This document shows positions 1 through 13,150 of a DNA stretch of 64,000 nt, piece by piece; positions within the stretch are counted from its first letter, which is position 1, and every line of letters begins with the position of its first letter. Below the pieces are notes generated by a model. It did no database searches. It had not been told where the DNA came from and saw only the letters and a list, made by a program, of their open reading frames with translations. The position numbers and the translations under genes are program-made. This DNA is from Leptodactylus fallax (lineage: Eukaryota > Chordata > Amphibia > Anura > Leptodactylidae): NCBI GenBank assembly GCA_947044405.1, contig CAMRHE010000168.1:2487001-2551000 (forward strand). Direction: 5' to 3'.

Positions 1-2380
1 GTACCTCAAAAAGTTTTGAGATTACAACCTGTGATGATGAGAGACCGCCAGCTATGTATTTTCCAGATATGTATTTTGCGTCAGTGTGTTGTAACATGCT
101 CAGATTACACCATGTGGTATGTCTGCTGTGTATCCAACCCTTTGTTGTCCCACAATCCTTTGATCCCCAGAGAGTCACTTACACAGGCCTTTGTTTACAT
201 AACAGTGCCACAGTCGTTAACACGGCAGGGGGTCCTGCAGAAAGGATTTGCTGGGAGGGCTCTGTGGCTCTGTGCACACAGCCATAAGACAAGATGGAGC
301 CAGCTACAGATCAAAAGGGATATGGTTTTATGACCATATCTTCCCTGGGGAACCTCTTACAGGCACCCCGATATCTTACCTCCTGCCCGACTCTACAGTC
401 ATCGGGCAAGGAAATATAACGAAACATGGAGATTTTAGGAAGGAGGGTGGGGCTCCTCCTCCTGGTGACATCACTTAGGGAGGAGAGCAGGTGAGTTAAA
501 TGTTCTCAGACCAGGGAAATGGGGGTCTTTTGTTATCTTGGAAAAGATGTGACCACATGTAGGAGACACATGCTCTGTAACTTGCTTAAGGAAGAACCCT
601 GAAGCCTACCACTTGGGCTCAAAGAAATGGACTATCTACTTGTTCTGGTATTTTTCTATCTTTTATTTCCCTTTTTATTTGCTGTGCTGTATTTTACTTT
701 TATCCGTATTTGCCTGATAATTTATATATATTTCTGTATATGTTAATGCTTAGTACCGACCCACTGGGGTTAATAAATATATAAAATTTATAAAGCTCGT
801 TTCGTATTATCCTATAAACCCGGTCCGCTCATGGTGTGTGAATGGGAGGTTAAGAAAGAAGGTTGGTCACAGGTGTGCCAAGCGGCTTGGAAAGGCGAGA
901 TTCTTCACACAACCCCAGTATCTGATTACTTCTAGACTTTATTTTTGTGCATATATTGAATGTCTTTAATATTTTTACTACAATGGTGGAATTTTTTTTA
1001 AGCATTTGGCAACAGGTCTTCATTAAGTTACTGTATATAATAAACAGCCAGAACCAATGCAATAAGTACATACAGTACTAAGACTGAATAACAATGATCA
1101 AATGCATAATAGTTGATACACGAGAGGGATAAATCAGTAAAACATGCTTAAAGGTCGGTCATCACTAACACTGACACATTTTGGATTTTTGTATTTATTA
1201 ATAGTAATTTAAATAATGTTTTTGATTTGCCATGAATTCATTTATTGCTGCTGTGACAAATGAAACGGCCTCAAGGGACATGTTCAATGTTTTGTTGTCT
1301 TTATGACTTGTATCCTTGAAGTATGGAAAACGTTTCTGCGTAAGCTTCCATTTAATAAGCGTAATCCTAAAATAATGAATGCATGCTGTACATATTATCT
1401 TCTATAATATCACAAACAGTTGTGTGGTTTAAGAAATACGGCAATGAAAGTGAATGCTTTCAGATTTAGATTCTGCATTCCATTGTAAGCCGCAGGTGGT
1501 TTAGTATTGAAAACCTTCAGGACCCCACAGCTTGAAAATCATTCTAATTATATACATTTAGCTTATTAAATGTCATAAATCAGATGCATCCTCTGGCAGG
1601 AGCGGGCGCCTTTGCTGAAATTGGTGTAATCTCATAGCTGGTGTAGAATTCAGACATCCTTTATGCCTGTAAATTGTCGTAAATCATAAATCTGACCGGG
1701 TCGGTGGCCCAGTCCATACCATGCCCCCTTTCACGAAAGTTGCGAGGGTTTACACAAAATGCTGAATTGCTAAATAATTTTCTACCTTTTTCATGCCTTA
1801 AAAAATTTTCTCTCGGTGTGTTTTAACAACGCCCGTGTGACTGACTCTGAAATAAAAAAAATGTCTAGCACATAGCTGTTTTTCCATGTAGCCTTAGCAA
1901 ATTTATAACTGTTTTCCTTCAGGTTTTATTAGTACTGAGCAGTGTGAGAAAAAAAAAACCTGCTGTGATAGATATGTTGCTGTAATCTTTTCTAGGACGT
2001 CTGGCTGCTTCTCCCCTCCACTCTCCATAGATTTGCAGCCTGTCCACAGTGAAGGCTAGCAGTAAATTGAGCAATTTAACAGACAGGAGTCTGATAAGTG
2101 GAGACAAACCTCTTCCACACATAAGAAATATTTCAAAACATCTTATATTCTTCTGAGCTATTCATTTATGGAAAACATTTGAAATGACAATTACTCTTTA
2201 TTCCCAGTTGCCCCAGCACTGCTGCTCTGGTCCCTACCTTGCTGGGCTTTAGATACTGTAACAGTGTGCCCATATTCATATGCAAAGGAGGGAAGAGTGC
2301 TTTGCCCAGGGATCTATAGTTGAGACCAAAGCACAGACAAGCCCCCAAAGCACTTGTCCCTTTTATTTGCATACTAATAG
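1..2380. other. BMP2K intron 1 (part), no gene seen
   Basis: No coding exon is recognisable and the short open frames lack family resemblance. Bases 1-880 have an LTR-like feel: a GC-richer block, then a T-rich stretch with an AATAAA at about 772. I could not find matching termini or a second copy, so no LTR is called. The rest is AT-rich non-coding DNA. Confidence 0.5.
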
Positions 2381-2655
2381 GGCAGCACAGTGGCTCAGTG
2401 GTTAGCACTGCAGCCTTGCAGCACTGGAGTCTTGGGTTCGAATCCTGCCAAGGACAACATCTGCAAGGAGTATATATGTTCTCCCTGTGTTTGCGTGGGT
2501 TTCCTCCAGGTACTCCGGTTTCCTCCCACACTCCAAAGACATACTGATAGGGAATGTAGATTGTGAGCCCTATATGGGACAGTAACTCTCAATGTCTGTA
2601 AAGCGCTGCGGAATATGATGGCGCTATATAAGTAAGCATAATAAAATAATAAAAG
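2381..2655 (+). mobile_element. tRNA-derived SINE with LINE-like tail
   Basis: The head carries an A-box-like TGGCTCAGTGGTTAGCACT and a B-box GGTTCGAATCC, the two internal RNA polymerase III promoter elements of a tRNA gene. The body contains the TTCCTCCCACACTCC block common in vertebrate SINEs. The 3' part reads TGTAAAGCGCTGCGGAATATG, then GGCGCTATATAAGTA and an A-rich tail, which looks like a borrowed CR1/L2-type LINE 3' end. It is not a functional tRNA, since no cloverleaf follows the B box. The family name is not certain. Confidence 0.7.
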
Positions 2656-4166
<1,511 letters not shown>

Positions 4167-4299
4167 TAATGTTCAAAGAAAAAAAGAACCACAGAATTAC
4201 AGAAATTCAAAAAATGCATTTTTAATTGAGATTTAGTATTGACAGTCTACTTTTAGAATATGTATAATATAACATCTATGTATGACAAAAATGTAGGTA

Positions 4300-4625
4300 G
4301 AAAATGTTGGATTGCTGCAAACTCAGCATGCAGTTACATCTCAGGAAGATATATTTTTAAGGGATGTCTCCTTTAGATTGCAACATTTACTTGACCTGCC
4401 CAGTTACCAGATGTATCATCAATCAAGCCTTTATGGGACTAACTGGGATTCCAGCTTCATAAGGCTACAAGTGTGCAGGATCTACAGGCCCTGTTGCAAC
4501 ATCTGTGCAACAGGATACCATAAAGAACCTATGTGCCATCATGCCCAACCGTATCTCATCTTGCATCCAGGCTCAAGGCAGTCCAACAGGGCACTAGAGC
4601 CTCCTTTCAGTTGTACAATTTTCAC
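4300..4625 (+). pseudogene. Tc1/IS630-like transposase C-terminal relic
   Basis: An open frame across this stretch is not host-like. Out-of-frame pieces recall the end of Tc1-like transposases: LLDLP, then a block reading as IMPNRISSCIQAQGSPTG just before a stop. Frameshifts separate the pieces, so this is a decayed fragment with no termini found. The assignment rests on these short motifs only. Confidence 0.5.
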
Positions 4626-4649
4626 CTATAAATGTGTCCTCTCACGCTT

Positions 4650-5110
4650 AGGTCCCTTGCAGACAACTGTGGGCGAGATCAGTGTGCTATCCATGTTTTT
4701 CCCGGATAGCACACTGACCCATTCATTTCTATGGGCACATGCACACGACCATGATTTCCACTGATCAGTGTGTGAGCTGTGAGTCTGCGCCACAAAATAT
4801 AGAGCAGGTCCTGTTCAGTGTTCTGTTCAGTGTTTGCGGCACAGACTCACCCATAGAAGCCTATGGGAGACTAAAAGTGAAGTGCGGTCAGTATTTGCGG
4901 ATAATCTAGGGACATCATTTGATGTGTCCTGTGTGTTTTTTTTTTTTTTGTTTTTTTGTTTTTTTTTGCAAATCCATAAACTAGGATCACACATTGTCCG
5001 TTTTTGCGGACATACGGCACTGATGCTGAAGACACACTGTCCACAAAAAAGGAACACTGATTACTAGTTTGCGGACCACAAAATACACACGGTCGTCTGC
5101 AACCAGGCTA
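4650..5110. mobile_element. MITE with inverted termini
   Basis: The ends read TTGCAGACAACTGTG at about 4657 and its imperfect inverse CACGGTCGTCTGCAA at about 5088-5102. The interior holds further inverted blocks, such as GTGTGCTATCC and GGATAGCACAC at about 4683-4715, and a T-rich run at 4937-4967. It has no coding capacity. The superfamily is not determined. Confidence 0.6.
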
Positions 5111-6739
5111 ATATTGTAATCACTATATTCTTATTTACACGCACAAAATGTTATACCATTCCATCGACTACTCCTCGGTGCGTTATTTTTTATTTTTTTT
5201 GTCAATGACTGTGGGAGGTAGAGAAAATGTACAGTGAGACAAAAATAGACGATGAACAAAATAGACAATGAGCATGAAGAGTATAAATTATCTACCCAAG
5301 GCAAAATGGTCAGAGCTATAGGATACAGATTAGAAAATCTGGCCCTTTTTTTTGGCATCCCTGATGTGTGCTTTAAACATTATGAAGCATGGACTACTCA
5401 TTGGTACATCAGTGAATTTTCCCAACGACAAAAGATAGCGGGGTTAAAATAATCTCAGATCCTATTGCAGATAGAACTATAGTTCAGATTGTAAAGTTGT
5501 AAAACAGAGTGAATAGTGTATTTTTTCAGGTTAAAGAGAACGCCACATATTTCCCCAAAATTTTCAACGCTCGAGATCCACCAGAGATCCAATAAATGTC
5601 CCATGCTTGATCATGTATGAAGTATGCATCGTTTACTTGAATCATACAGTTGTTCCTGAGCTGGATCTCTTTTTAGGAGACATCCTGTATAAAAATTCTG
5701 TTTGAGGAATGGCCTTCTCCGTATTAGAAAGCTAATGTATACAGGGTGAAATTGGAAAGGAACCCCAGTGGTCAACTGTAATCTGCAGAGTGTATACTTA
5801 CCTGCTGTTCCAACACAAGAGACATTAAGCATTGCAAAATGGGCTATCTGTCTAATGTACAGACATGCTAGATTTGCTAGAGATTCTATTTGTGACCATT
5901 CTCCAACTAATTGATGGAGGACACAAATGGTGGGAATTTTCTCTAAATCCATAGGTTTTCTAAAGAAGACAAATCCCTTTCATATTCAATTTACTATAAA
6001 TGTACTACTGTACAGCTATATATGCTACACTGTCTAAACAGAACAATTGAAACAAACAAGTAAATGTTTTTTGTTTTGTTTTTTTAAACCGAAGCAGAAT
6101 ACTGTAAATCTACTGATTTATTACTGCTCAAACATCATGAGCAAGGTACTCTCCAAGTTCTCTGCAGTCATTGCTTCAAAGACAAAAGGCTCTTAGCCAT
6201 CACTATCAGTAGAATAGCACAATTTAAAGGACATTTATAAATAGTCTACCTTTCTTCCCCGAGTTTCCTTTTTTATTGCAGTACAGAATAAATAAAATTA
6301 CATGAATTATTCATCTTTGATGCTTGGTCCTGGGTGATAGCTTTGAAGGTCTTTATCAGAAAGGTTGAAGTTGAGTTGTGTTCTGCTGTAGTTAGTTAAA
6401 ATCCATAGTACTTAATTCTGTGAAAATTGTACAGAGTCCAAGAATGTGTCTTAAAATATCTAGGATTAATATAAGCTGCGTAATGCAACCGGCTTGAAAA
6501 TTGCAGTTGTGACTGTGTTTGGGTGATTTTTCCATAGTGATACTTTACAGCTTTTTCTCTAACTAAAGAGAAAATGTTACAAGGTTTGTGTTAACTTTGT
6601 TTATAAATGCATACTTTAAGGTTCTAGGTTATGGTTGTGATATGGGCAAATATTTCTAGAAAAACTGAAAAAGCCATTATGGTACTACATGTAAAACCTG
6701 TGGATGCGGATCTCCTTGGTGCATGTTCCTTAAAAAAAA

Positions 6740-6740
<1 letters not shown>
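5111..6740. other. Intron 2 stretch, nothing recognised
   Basis: AT-rich intronic DNA without a recognisable exon, RNA gene or intact repeat. Short open frames on both strands look random. Confidence 0.5.

Positions 6741-6775
<35 letters not shown>
6741..6775. repeat. (TA)n microsatellite
   Basis: About 17 uninterrupted TA dinucleotides follow a short A run. Confidence 0.9.
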
Positions 6776-6780
<5 letters not shown>

Positions 6781-7176
6781 TCTCACAGGCATTGTTGAAG
6801 ATAGTTGAGTATAAATAACTCTCTGTTACCTTTGGCTGCAGTTTTGTGGCTAGGGGGACATGGGACCTTGATTACAGGTAAGACCCCCATGAATCTCAAA
6901 GTTTCATATATCCCATGGAATGGTTAAAAACAGTTAGACCAGGGCACCCCCTCTGGTCTAAAAGAGGTAATGTTAGATAAACAGTTGTGCCTGTATCTCT
7001 TACATCACTGGTAACTGCACACAGTCTGAAAGTCAGCACATCACTGAATATTATCACACCTATGCATAACATTTTACTTGGAAAAACTAACATTAACAAC
7101 AGTGTTACTATCTAAACAGAAAATGTAATTTATTTTTTTACTTTGTGTGACACAAAACTATGCATTTACTGTATAA

Positions 7177-7475
7177 ATTTAAAGGGGTTTTCCATTGGAC
7201 ATAACCATACTTTAAATTTATACACATAAATTATAGATTGATTTTTCTCTAACCATCTTAGAGGTGACAATCTTTTGTCTTGATAGGTTGCTAGTAGATA
7301 TGACCATAAATGCAGGGTACTTCTGTGGCCTGACACTTTTTTTAAGAAACCCAGCCATGATTTCCTTATTACGGATAGATTATGTCCTTGTGCCTGAAAA
7401 CAGAAGCAAGCAGGCACAGTGCATGCACGAGAAGATAACCCGGCCACAATATGGAAATCATGGGGGATGGTAAAA
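7177..7475. mobile_element. Degenerate T2-like MITE fragment
   Basis: It starts TTTAAAGGGGTTTTCC. It shares ACATAACCAT, CTTGATAGGTTGC and GACCATAAATGCAGG-type blocks with the intact MITE at 14762-15246, so it is an older relative. No matching right terminus was found. Confidence 0.5.
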
Positions 7476-9044
7476 CATGGGGGACTAGAACACTTCATTT
7501 TTATGTATTACCCTGTTGATTTCCATTATATCAAGGCAATACTACAAATGGCTTTAATAAAAATGTCTGCTAGCTACTCCATGCACTGGTGCAAAAGAGC
7601 GTCAATGAATGGGGAGTCTGGAGATTCACTTTATAAGGATTCAAAGGTAAAGCTTTGATGCTTATAGTGAAGACAGTAATGTTTCTTTATATGATACATT
7701 GACATCATTGTATGGTATTTGAAATCTTTGAATCTCCTCTTTTTTTCATTGATTGACACTTCTGGCTAAAAAAAAGCCAAAGACTGCATCAAATGATCTG
7801 GTTAAAATGTGGGTCATAAATTTTGGCTCAAGCTTCATAAACACAAAAATGTGCAACTTTTGCCTGTTTTTCTGCTGTTCGCAATATTTTTCTGTTAGCA
7901 GGTTTAGCGGGAAAAACATGACCTTTTGCTGCCCAACAAATTTACTATAAATAGTTTGGAGCCGCTCTAAGAATTTGCTAACCCCTAAAAAAACATGTTT
8001 AAAATTATGCAAGGGAGTGGAAAATTTGTAAGTAACCTACGGCAAAGTGGAAACCGGAGGAGAATTTTGCCATCCCGGTCATGGGCACAGGCTCACTTGG
8101 AGACCTCCCTTTTTAAAAATTTTACGTATAGTACTCAAGCCTGTATACTCTTTATCCACAGTTGACATTGCAGGCAAGGTTACATGTACATTTTGAGTAT
8201 TCTGTTGGTGGATAGATTTGATTGGGTCTGATGATGCATTTAGCTGCTAAATCAATAGTTGTCGGATGTATTAATGTTTTTTTTTGTGTTGAACTGAGAG
8301 AAAATAGTTTTGCCGTTATATCTAGAGGAATGATGGAGGGTTCCATGCTGATACCTCAGTGTTATCATTGCACTTTATTTATAGCTCTAGACCTTCATCT
8401 TTCGTGCACTTGCTTCCTCTTTGAGTCATTCAGACGTTTTGTTGATAGCTGCTATGTCAGATCAGCAAATATTTTGTAAGAGCAGTTTACTTTTCTATCA
8501 GGAAACCAATATACAGTATGTCTGCTTTACGTGGAAAAACGCAAGTTTCTTTTATTTCCTAACTTGTTCAGAAGGAAGAAGTTAAGATTTTACTTGCTCT
8601 ACTTCAGTCTGTATACCTTCCAGCAAGAAATACCAATTTTTGTTTCTGTATACTCTTTAATAATATAAGTTCCAAAATAAATCTGTTCTCTTAATGCTAT
8701 TTTCTGTTAGTTGTTATTTTATGTGGCAAAGCTTTACCACCCACCATTTGTCATACCTGCTGTATGTACATTGTGTGTGGTGTATCTAGCCAGTTCAGTT
8801 AGGCACCAGAAAATGTTATGCATTAGACCTGGCCAACATCTTCATGGGCATTAGCTTTCGTTCTCTGCTGTAAAATACAGCGGAGACCTGGTAGCTATGG
8901 TGGCTGCGCTGCAGAAGAGCGGCCACCATCTTTAAAGACCCAAAATCCGCTGTAATAGTATGACTGATGTCAGGAATGGGTTAAACACAGATATGTGTAT
9001 ACATATCAACCCTAATAAACAAATAACCTACTCATCCCCCACTA
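7476..9044. other. Intron 2 stretch, nothing recognised
   Basis: No exon, RNA gene or full repeat is recognised. Open frames are short and overlap on both strands. Confidence 0.4.
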
Positions 9045-9046
9045 TA

Positions 9047-9885
9047 CAGTGGGTACGGAAAGTATTCAGACCCCTTTTAAATTTTTCACTCTTTGTTTCA
9101 TTGCAACCATTTGCTAAAAGCAAAAAAGTTCATTATATTTCTCATTAATGTACACTCAGCACCCCATTTTGACAGAAAAAAAACTGAAATGTAGATATTT
9201 TTATAAATTTATTAAAAAAGAAAAACTGAAATATCACATGGTCATAAGTATTCAGACCCTTTGCTCAGTATTGAGTAGAAGCACCATTTTGAGCTAGTAC
9301 AGTCATGAGTCATCTGGATTTGGGGATCCTCTGCCATTCTTCCATGCAGATCCTCTCCATTTCCGTCAGGTTGGATGGTGAACGTTGGTGGACAGCCATT
9401 TTCAGGTCTCTCCACAGATGCTCAATTGGGTTGAAGTCAGGGCTCTGGCTGGGCCAGTCAAGAATGGTCACAGAGTTGTTCCGAAGCCACTCCTTTGTTA
9501 TTTTAGCTGTGTGCTTAGGGCCATTGTCTTGTTGGAAGGTGAACCTTCGGACCAGTCTGAGGTCCCTGCAGCTGAAAAACACCCCCATAGCATGATGCTG
9601 CCACCACCATGTTTCACTGTTGGGATTGGATTGGGCAGGTGATGAGCAGTGCCTGGTTTTCTCCACACATACCCCTTAGAATTAAGCCAAAAAGTTCAAT
9701 CATCTTCTCATCAGACCAGAAAATCTTATTTCTCATAGTCTAGGAGTCCTTCATGTGTTTTTTGGCAAACTCTATGCGGGCTTTCATATGTCTTGCATTG
9801 AGGAGAGGCTTCCTTCAGGCTACTCTGCCATAAAGCCCCGACTGGTGGAGGGCTGCAGTGATAGTTGACTTTGTGGAACTTTCAT
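9047..9885 (-). pseudogene. Tc1-like transposon, 5'-truncated, transposase on - strand
   Basis: A TA at 9045-9046 is followed by CAGTGGGTACGGAAAGTATT, the terminus of a common vertebrate Tc1-like lineage. The - strand carries the C-terminal half of a DDE transposase. [11 protein letters not shown] holds the second catalytic aspartate and NPIEHLW the glutamate, with QSPDFNPIEH between them, as in Tc1/mariner elements. The element stops at about 9885, so the DNA-binding N-terminus, first aspartate and other terminal repeat are missing. It is inactive. The next Tc1-type insertion begins a few bases later. Confidence 0.85.
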
Positions 9886-9895
9886 TGCTACTATA

Positions 9896-10382
9896 CAGTT
9901 GTGCTAAAAAGTTTACATACCCCGGCAGATTTTTTTTTGTTTTTTGGCCTTTTTTCAGAGAATATGAATAACACAAAAATCTCTAGGGAGATCTCAAGCG
10001 CACAGTACATGCAAGACAGCCCAGGAATTTACAGGAACTGGAGACTTTTTGCCAAAAAGAATGGGCAGTTTTACCATCTGAGAAAATAAAGAGCCTCATC
10101 CACAACTACCACAAAAGACTTCAAGCTGTCATTGATATTAGAGGGGGCAATACACGGTATTAAGAACTGGGGTATGTGAACTTTTGAACAGGGTCATTTT
10201 GATGTTTTTGGTTGTCATTATGACTTAAAAAGAGAAAACACAGAAATTTGACAATAAATGGCTTCAACCAACCACTAACCATGAGTGGAGAAAAAGTTTT
10301 TGTGTTATCATTCATATTCTCTGAAAAAAGGCCAAGAAACCAAAAAAGTCTACCGGGGTATGTAAACTTTTTAGCACAACTG
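9896..10382 (+). mobile_element. Non-autonomous Tc1-like element with TA target duplication
   Basis: The termini CAGTTGTGCTAAAAAGTTTA and its inverse are each flanked by TA (9894-9895 and 10383-10384). The inverted repeats run for roughly 80 bp, into the GAATATGAATAACACAAAA region. Between them, 10074-10163 still reads as a transposase C-terminus (PSEKIKSLIHNYHKRLQ and 12 more residues, then stop) on the + strand. It is an internally deleted derivative of an autonomous Tc1-like element, 487 bp long, and would need a transposase supplied in trans. Confidence 0.88.
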
Positions 10383-10399
10383 TATCAAAAAAATCCACT

Positions 10400-11296
10400 A
10401 TCCAAAAACTCTTTGTAGGATGACTATTTCGGTTTAGAAGGAATCCCAATTTCCATTTATAAGACAGAATAGACTCTCCGTAATAAAATTTAGGATTTGA
10501 TAAGGCAGAGCGTAAAAAAACATTTAAATTTTTTATTATTAAATAAAATATTATAGTATTCATATAAATATTTTATTTGGATTCTTATTAATTATAATTT
10601 TAAAAAATTTGTTATACCCAAAATTACGCAAAATATCCATAATAATCTTAAAAATATTAAACCCAAAAAGCAAGCACCCAGTGAAAACACTAAAATCTAA
10701 TATGTGCCTCCCTAGTGTCAACACTATACCAACACTAGTGCTACAAAACTAATTATATGTGTATATTTGAATATTAGTAGTGAGATTCTGCCATAGTGCT
10801 TAAATAAATTAATAAAAATTGTTCAATATTATTCCAAGTGAGCCATACACCCTAAAGTGTACAAGAAACTTCTGTCAATTAGTATAACAAAAAACTTTTG
10901 TGCCACAAAAGAAGCACTATGTTCCTATAAGTAAGTAAATCAACCAAGTATTTTAACACGAGAAAAGTGTACATGCAAATTTCCTACCAATATTGTGAGT
11001 GAGGAGAAAAAAATATATGTGATAAAAATGAAATAAACACAACTTGCCTCAATCATATCTTACACATCGAAAGTTACTATTTAAGAAACCTGTTAACAAA
11101 AATTCTTCATTAATACTATGAGGGGACACAGCTAAAATTGAAAATCCACCTAGATTCTAATTGTAAATTTGCCAAAACCCATCACCTGCATACCTTTTTG
11201 GCTGCCAACATGATGCTCAAGAAAACGTGCAGCAATGGAAGTCAAAGTTGCCTCTTGTTCCTTGTCACGCCTGGCTAATCCAATAATCAAAATATG

Positions 11297-11333
<37 letters not shown>

Positions 11334-11841
11334 TCCTCAATTCCTGTGTCATTTGTCCACCATGTACTTTATGACAAGGGCAAATGATCCCATACACCAC
11401 ACATTTCGTATTGCAGTTTTTATTTTTTTTTATTTTGTCAATCGGAACTCCTTCCCATTGATAGGGTTGATGAAAGTCAATGTGGGTACCATGAACATAC
11501 ATATATTGCAATCTCAACATGGATGTAAGCCTTTTAAACACATCCCTCTATCCATTTTTTGCATAGGTCTCGTAAAGTGGCTCTGAGTCAATCTGTGCCG
11601 TCTCGCCATCAAAAGGGGTATAGGGGTATTAATGTTGGAGTCCGTTAATAGAACACGCCAGTGACAACTAAGGATAGATCTCAGCGGATCCTATTGTTTG
11701 TTGTATTCAGTCATAAAGTTATCTTTAGATCGTATTCTTGAGGTCACCAGTTGTTGGCTATCCACCTCCCTCGATCTTTGATATGTACAAGAAAATATCT
11801 TGTGTGGGTATCCCTGTTCCTTGAATCTTATGGTCAGATCT
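10400..11841 (-). mobile_element. Penelope-like retroelement, 3' part with GIY-YIG endonuclease relic
   Basis: Read on the - strand, frames between about 11840 and 11100 give a Penelope-like element (PLE) C-terminus. First comes an RT-EN linker (SHFTRPMQK, CNICMFMVPTLTFINPINGK), then CNTKCVVYGIICPC, the start of the GIY-YIG endonuclease domain, then an MQVMGFGKF-type tail. Stops, frameshifts and a 35-T run at about 11291-11325 break it. The A+T-rich DNA from 11100 down to 10400 is probably its 3' untranslated part. PLEs copy RNA to DNA and insert using the GIY-YIG nuclease. The LINE at 11842-12555 separates this piece from the reverse transcriptase piece at 12556-12990, and both keep one orientation, so they were one element. 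Confidence 0.8.
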
Positions 11842-12555
11842 CTATTATTATTAATAATAATAATAATAATAATATTATTTATTTATTTATAGAGTACCAT
11901 TAATTCCATGGTGCTTTACATTTGAGGGTTTACATACGGTATACAAAATATACAACACAAGTACGATACTAACAGTGACCAACTGGCACAGTGGGATAGA
12001 GGATGTGGTGTGGTGACAGTGTCATTGGAGGTTGTAGGCCTTTCTGAATAGATGAGTCTTCAGTGTCTTCTTGAAGCTTGTGATTGTGGGAGAATGTCTT
12101 ATGCATCTTGGTAGTGAGTTCCAGAGCATGGGGGATGCACGTGAGAAATCTTGGCGACGGTTGTGTGAAGAGCGGATAAGAGCAGAGCGGAGTAGGAGGT
12201 CTTTGGAGGATCGGAGGTTACGTGTGCCAGGTAGCAGGAGATTAGGTCAGAGATATATGGAGGGGACAGGTTGTGGATTGCTTTATATGTCAGTGTTAGT
12301 ATTTTGAACTCTATTCGCTGGGCAACGGGTAACCATTGAAGGGATTGGCAGAGGGGAGCGGCCGATGAAGAACTGGGGGAGAGGTGTATTAAGCGAGCGA
12401 CACAGTTTAAGGTGGACTGGAGGGGGGCTAGAGCATTCACTGGGAGGTCATTGAGAAGGGTGTTACAGTAGTCTAAGCATGAGATTATGAGGGCATGGAC
12501 TAGTATTTTTGTAGTTTCAGGGGTGAAGAAGGAGCGGATTCTTGTGCATGATGCA
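11842..12555 (-). mobile_element. L2/CR1-like LINE, 3' end of reverse transcriptase and UTR
   Basis: The - strand encodes the end of a non-LTR reverse transcriptase: KILVHALIISCLDYCNTLL, then LAPLQSTLNCVARLI, LQWLPVAQRIEFK and YKAIHNLSPPYISDLI. This thumb-region pattern is typical of the CR1/L2 group. The 3' untranslated part ends near 11842 in (TTA)n. It is 5'-truncated, as LINE insertions usually are, and lies in the same orientation inside a Penelope-like element. The last 150 bp match the fragment at 38777-38945. Confidence 0.85.
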
Positions 12556-12990
12556 TAATGTTTAAATTCAACCAGGTCAGAGCAATTGCATCTAACCCAA
12601 TAGAATTGATCCATTTCTTGGTATGTGCCAGATGGAAGTTTTCATACTGCAACAAACTGTTCACAGCCGTGTGTTTCCGATGTAGTTGTGTGCAAACCTG
12701 CCTACCACTCTTAGTTAGTTTCAAATCCAAAAAAGCCAATGAAATATCTGAAATGCAAGAAGTGAAGTGTATGTTCAGATCATTATCATTAAGAGTGATT
12801 ACAAAAGCAACACACTCTTCCTTTGTGCCATTCCTAAAAAAACAAAATGTCATGGAACCACTTCAAAACATGAGTGAAAAAAATACCGAAAGGGGAACAC
12901 GTGTGACCCCTCTCACCAATCTAAATAACAAATCAAAAGTGTACTGTAGCGCTGGAAACGTCCCTCTGAATCTCCTAAAAACGTAACATT
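12556..12990 (-). mobile_element. Penelope-like retroelement, reverse transcriptase part
   Basis: The - strand frame contains NGTKEECVAFVITLNDNDLN, FTSCISDISLAFLDLKLTKS and RKHTAVNSLLQYENFH. This matches the segment of PLE reverse transcriptases after the catalytic YxDD box (NGT...L, SFLDL, RK-T--NSLL). The catalytic box itself is not seen in an open frame. Downstream on this strand the reading would continue at 11841, past the inserted LINE. Confidence 0.8.
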
Positions 12991-13150
12991 TAACCCTTTC
13001 CCGACATCTGCCGTAACATTTTTTATTTTTTTTTCTGTCAGAAACAGAAAGCCCAGGCTCGTGTTTTGTGGCCTGCGACCCAGGGCCACATAAGCCATGA
13101 GACGACCTGATGCGATAGCTTTAGACGGCACCTCATGCCGTTAACTGGGA
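12990..13150. repeat. Fragment of the TTAACCCTTTCCCGAC repeat family
   Basis: It begins ATTTAACCCTTTCCCGACAT and continues CTGCCGTAAC. The same start appears at 45234, in a 1-kb copy. Only about 150 bp are kept here. Confidence 0.55.

Noticed and set aside
1..880. Solo LTR of an endogenous retrovirus
   Set aside because: The composition and an AATAAA are suggestive, but no TG...CA ends, target duplication or second copy could be found, and the left end is cut by the window.
2395..2470. Possible tRNA gene
   Set aside because: The A-box and B-box are present but no cloverleaf, anticodon stem or acceptor pairing follows. They belong to the head of a SINE.
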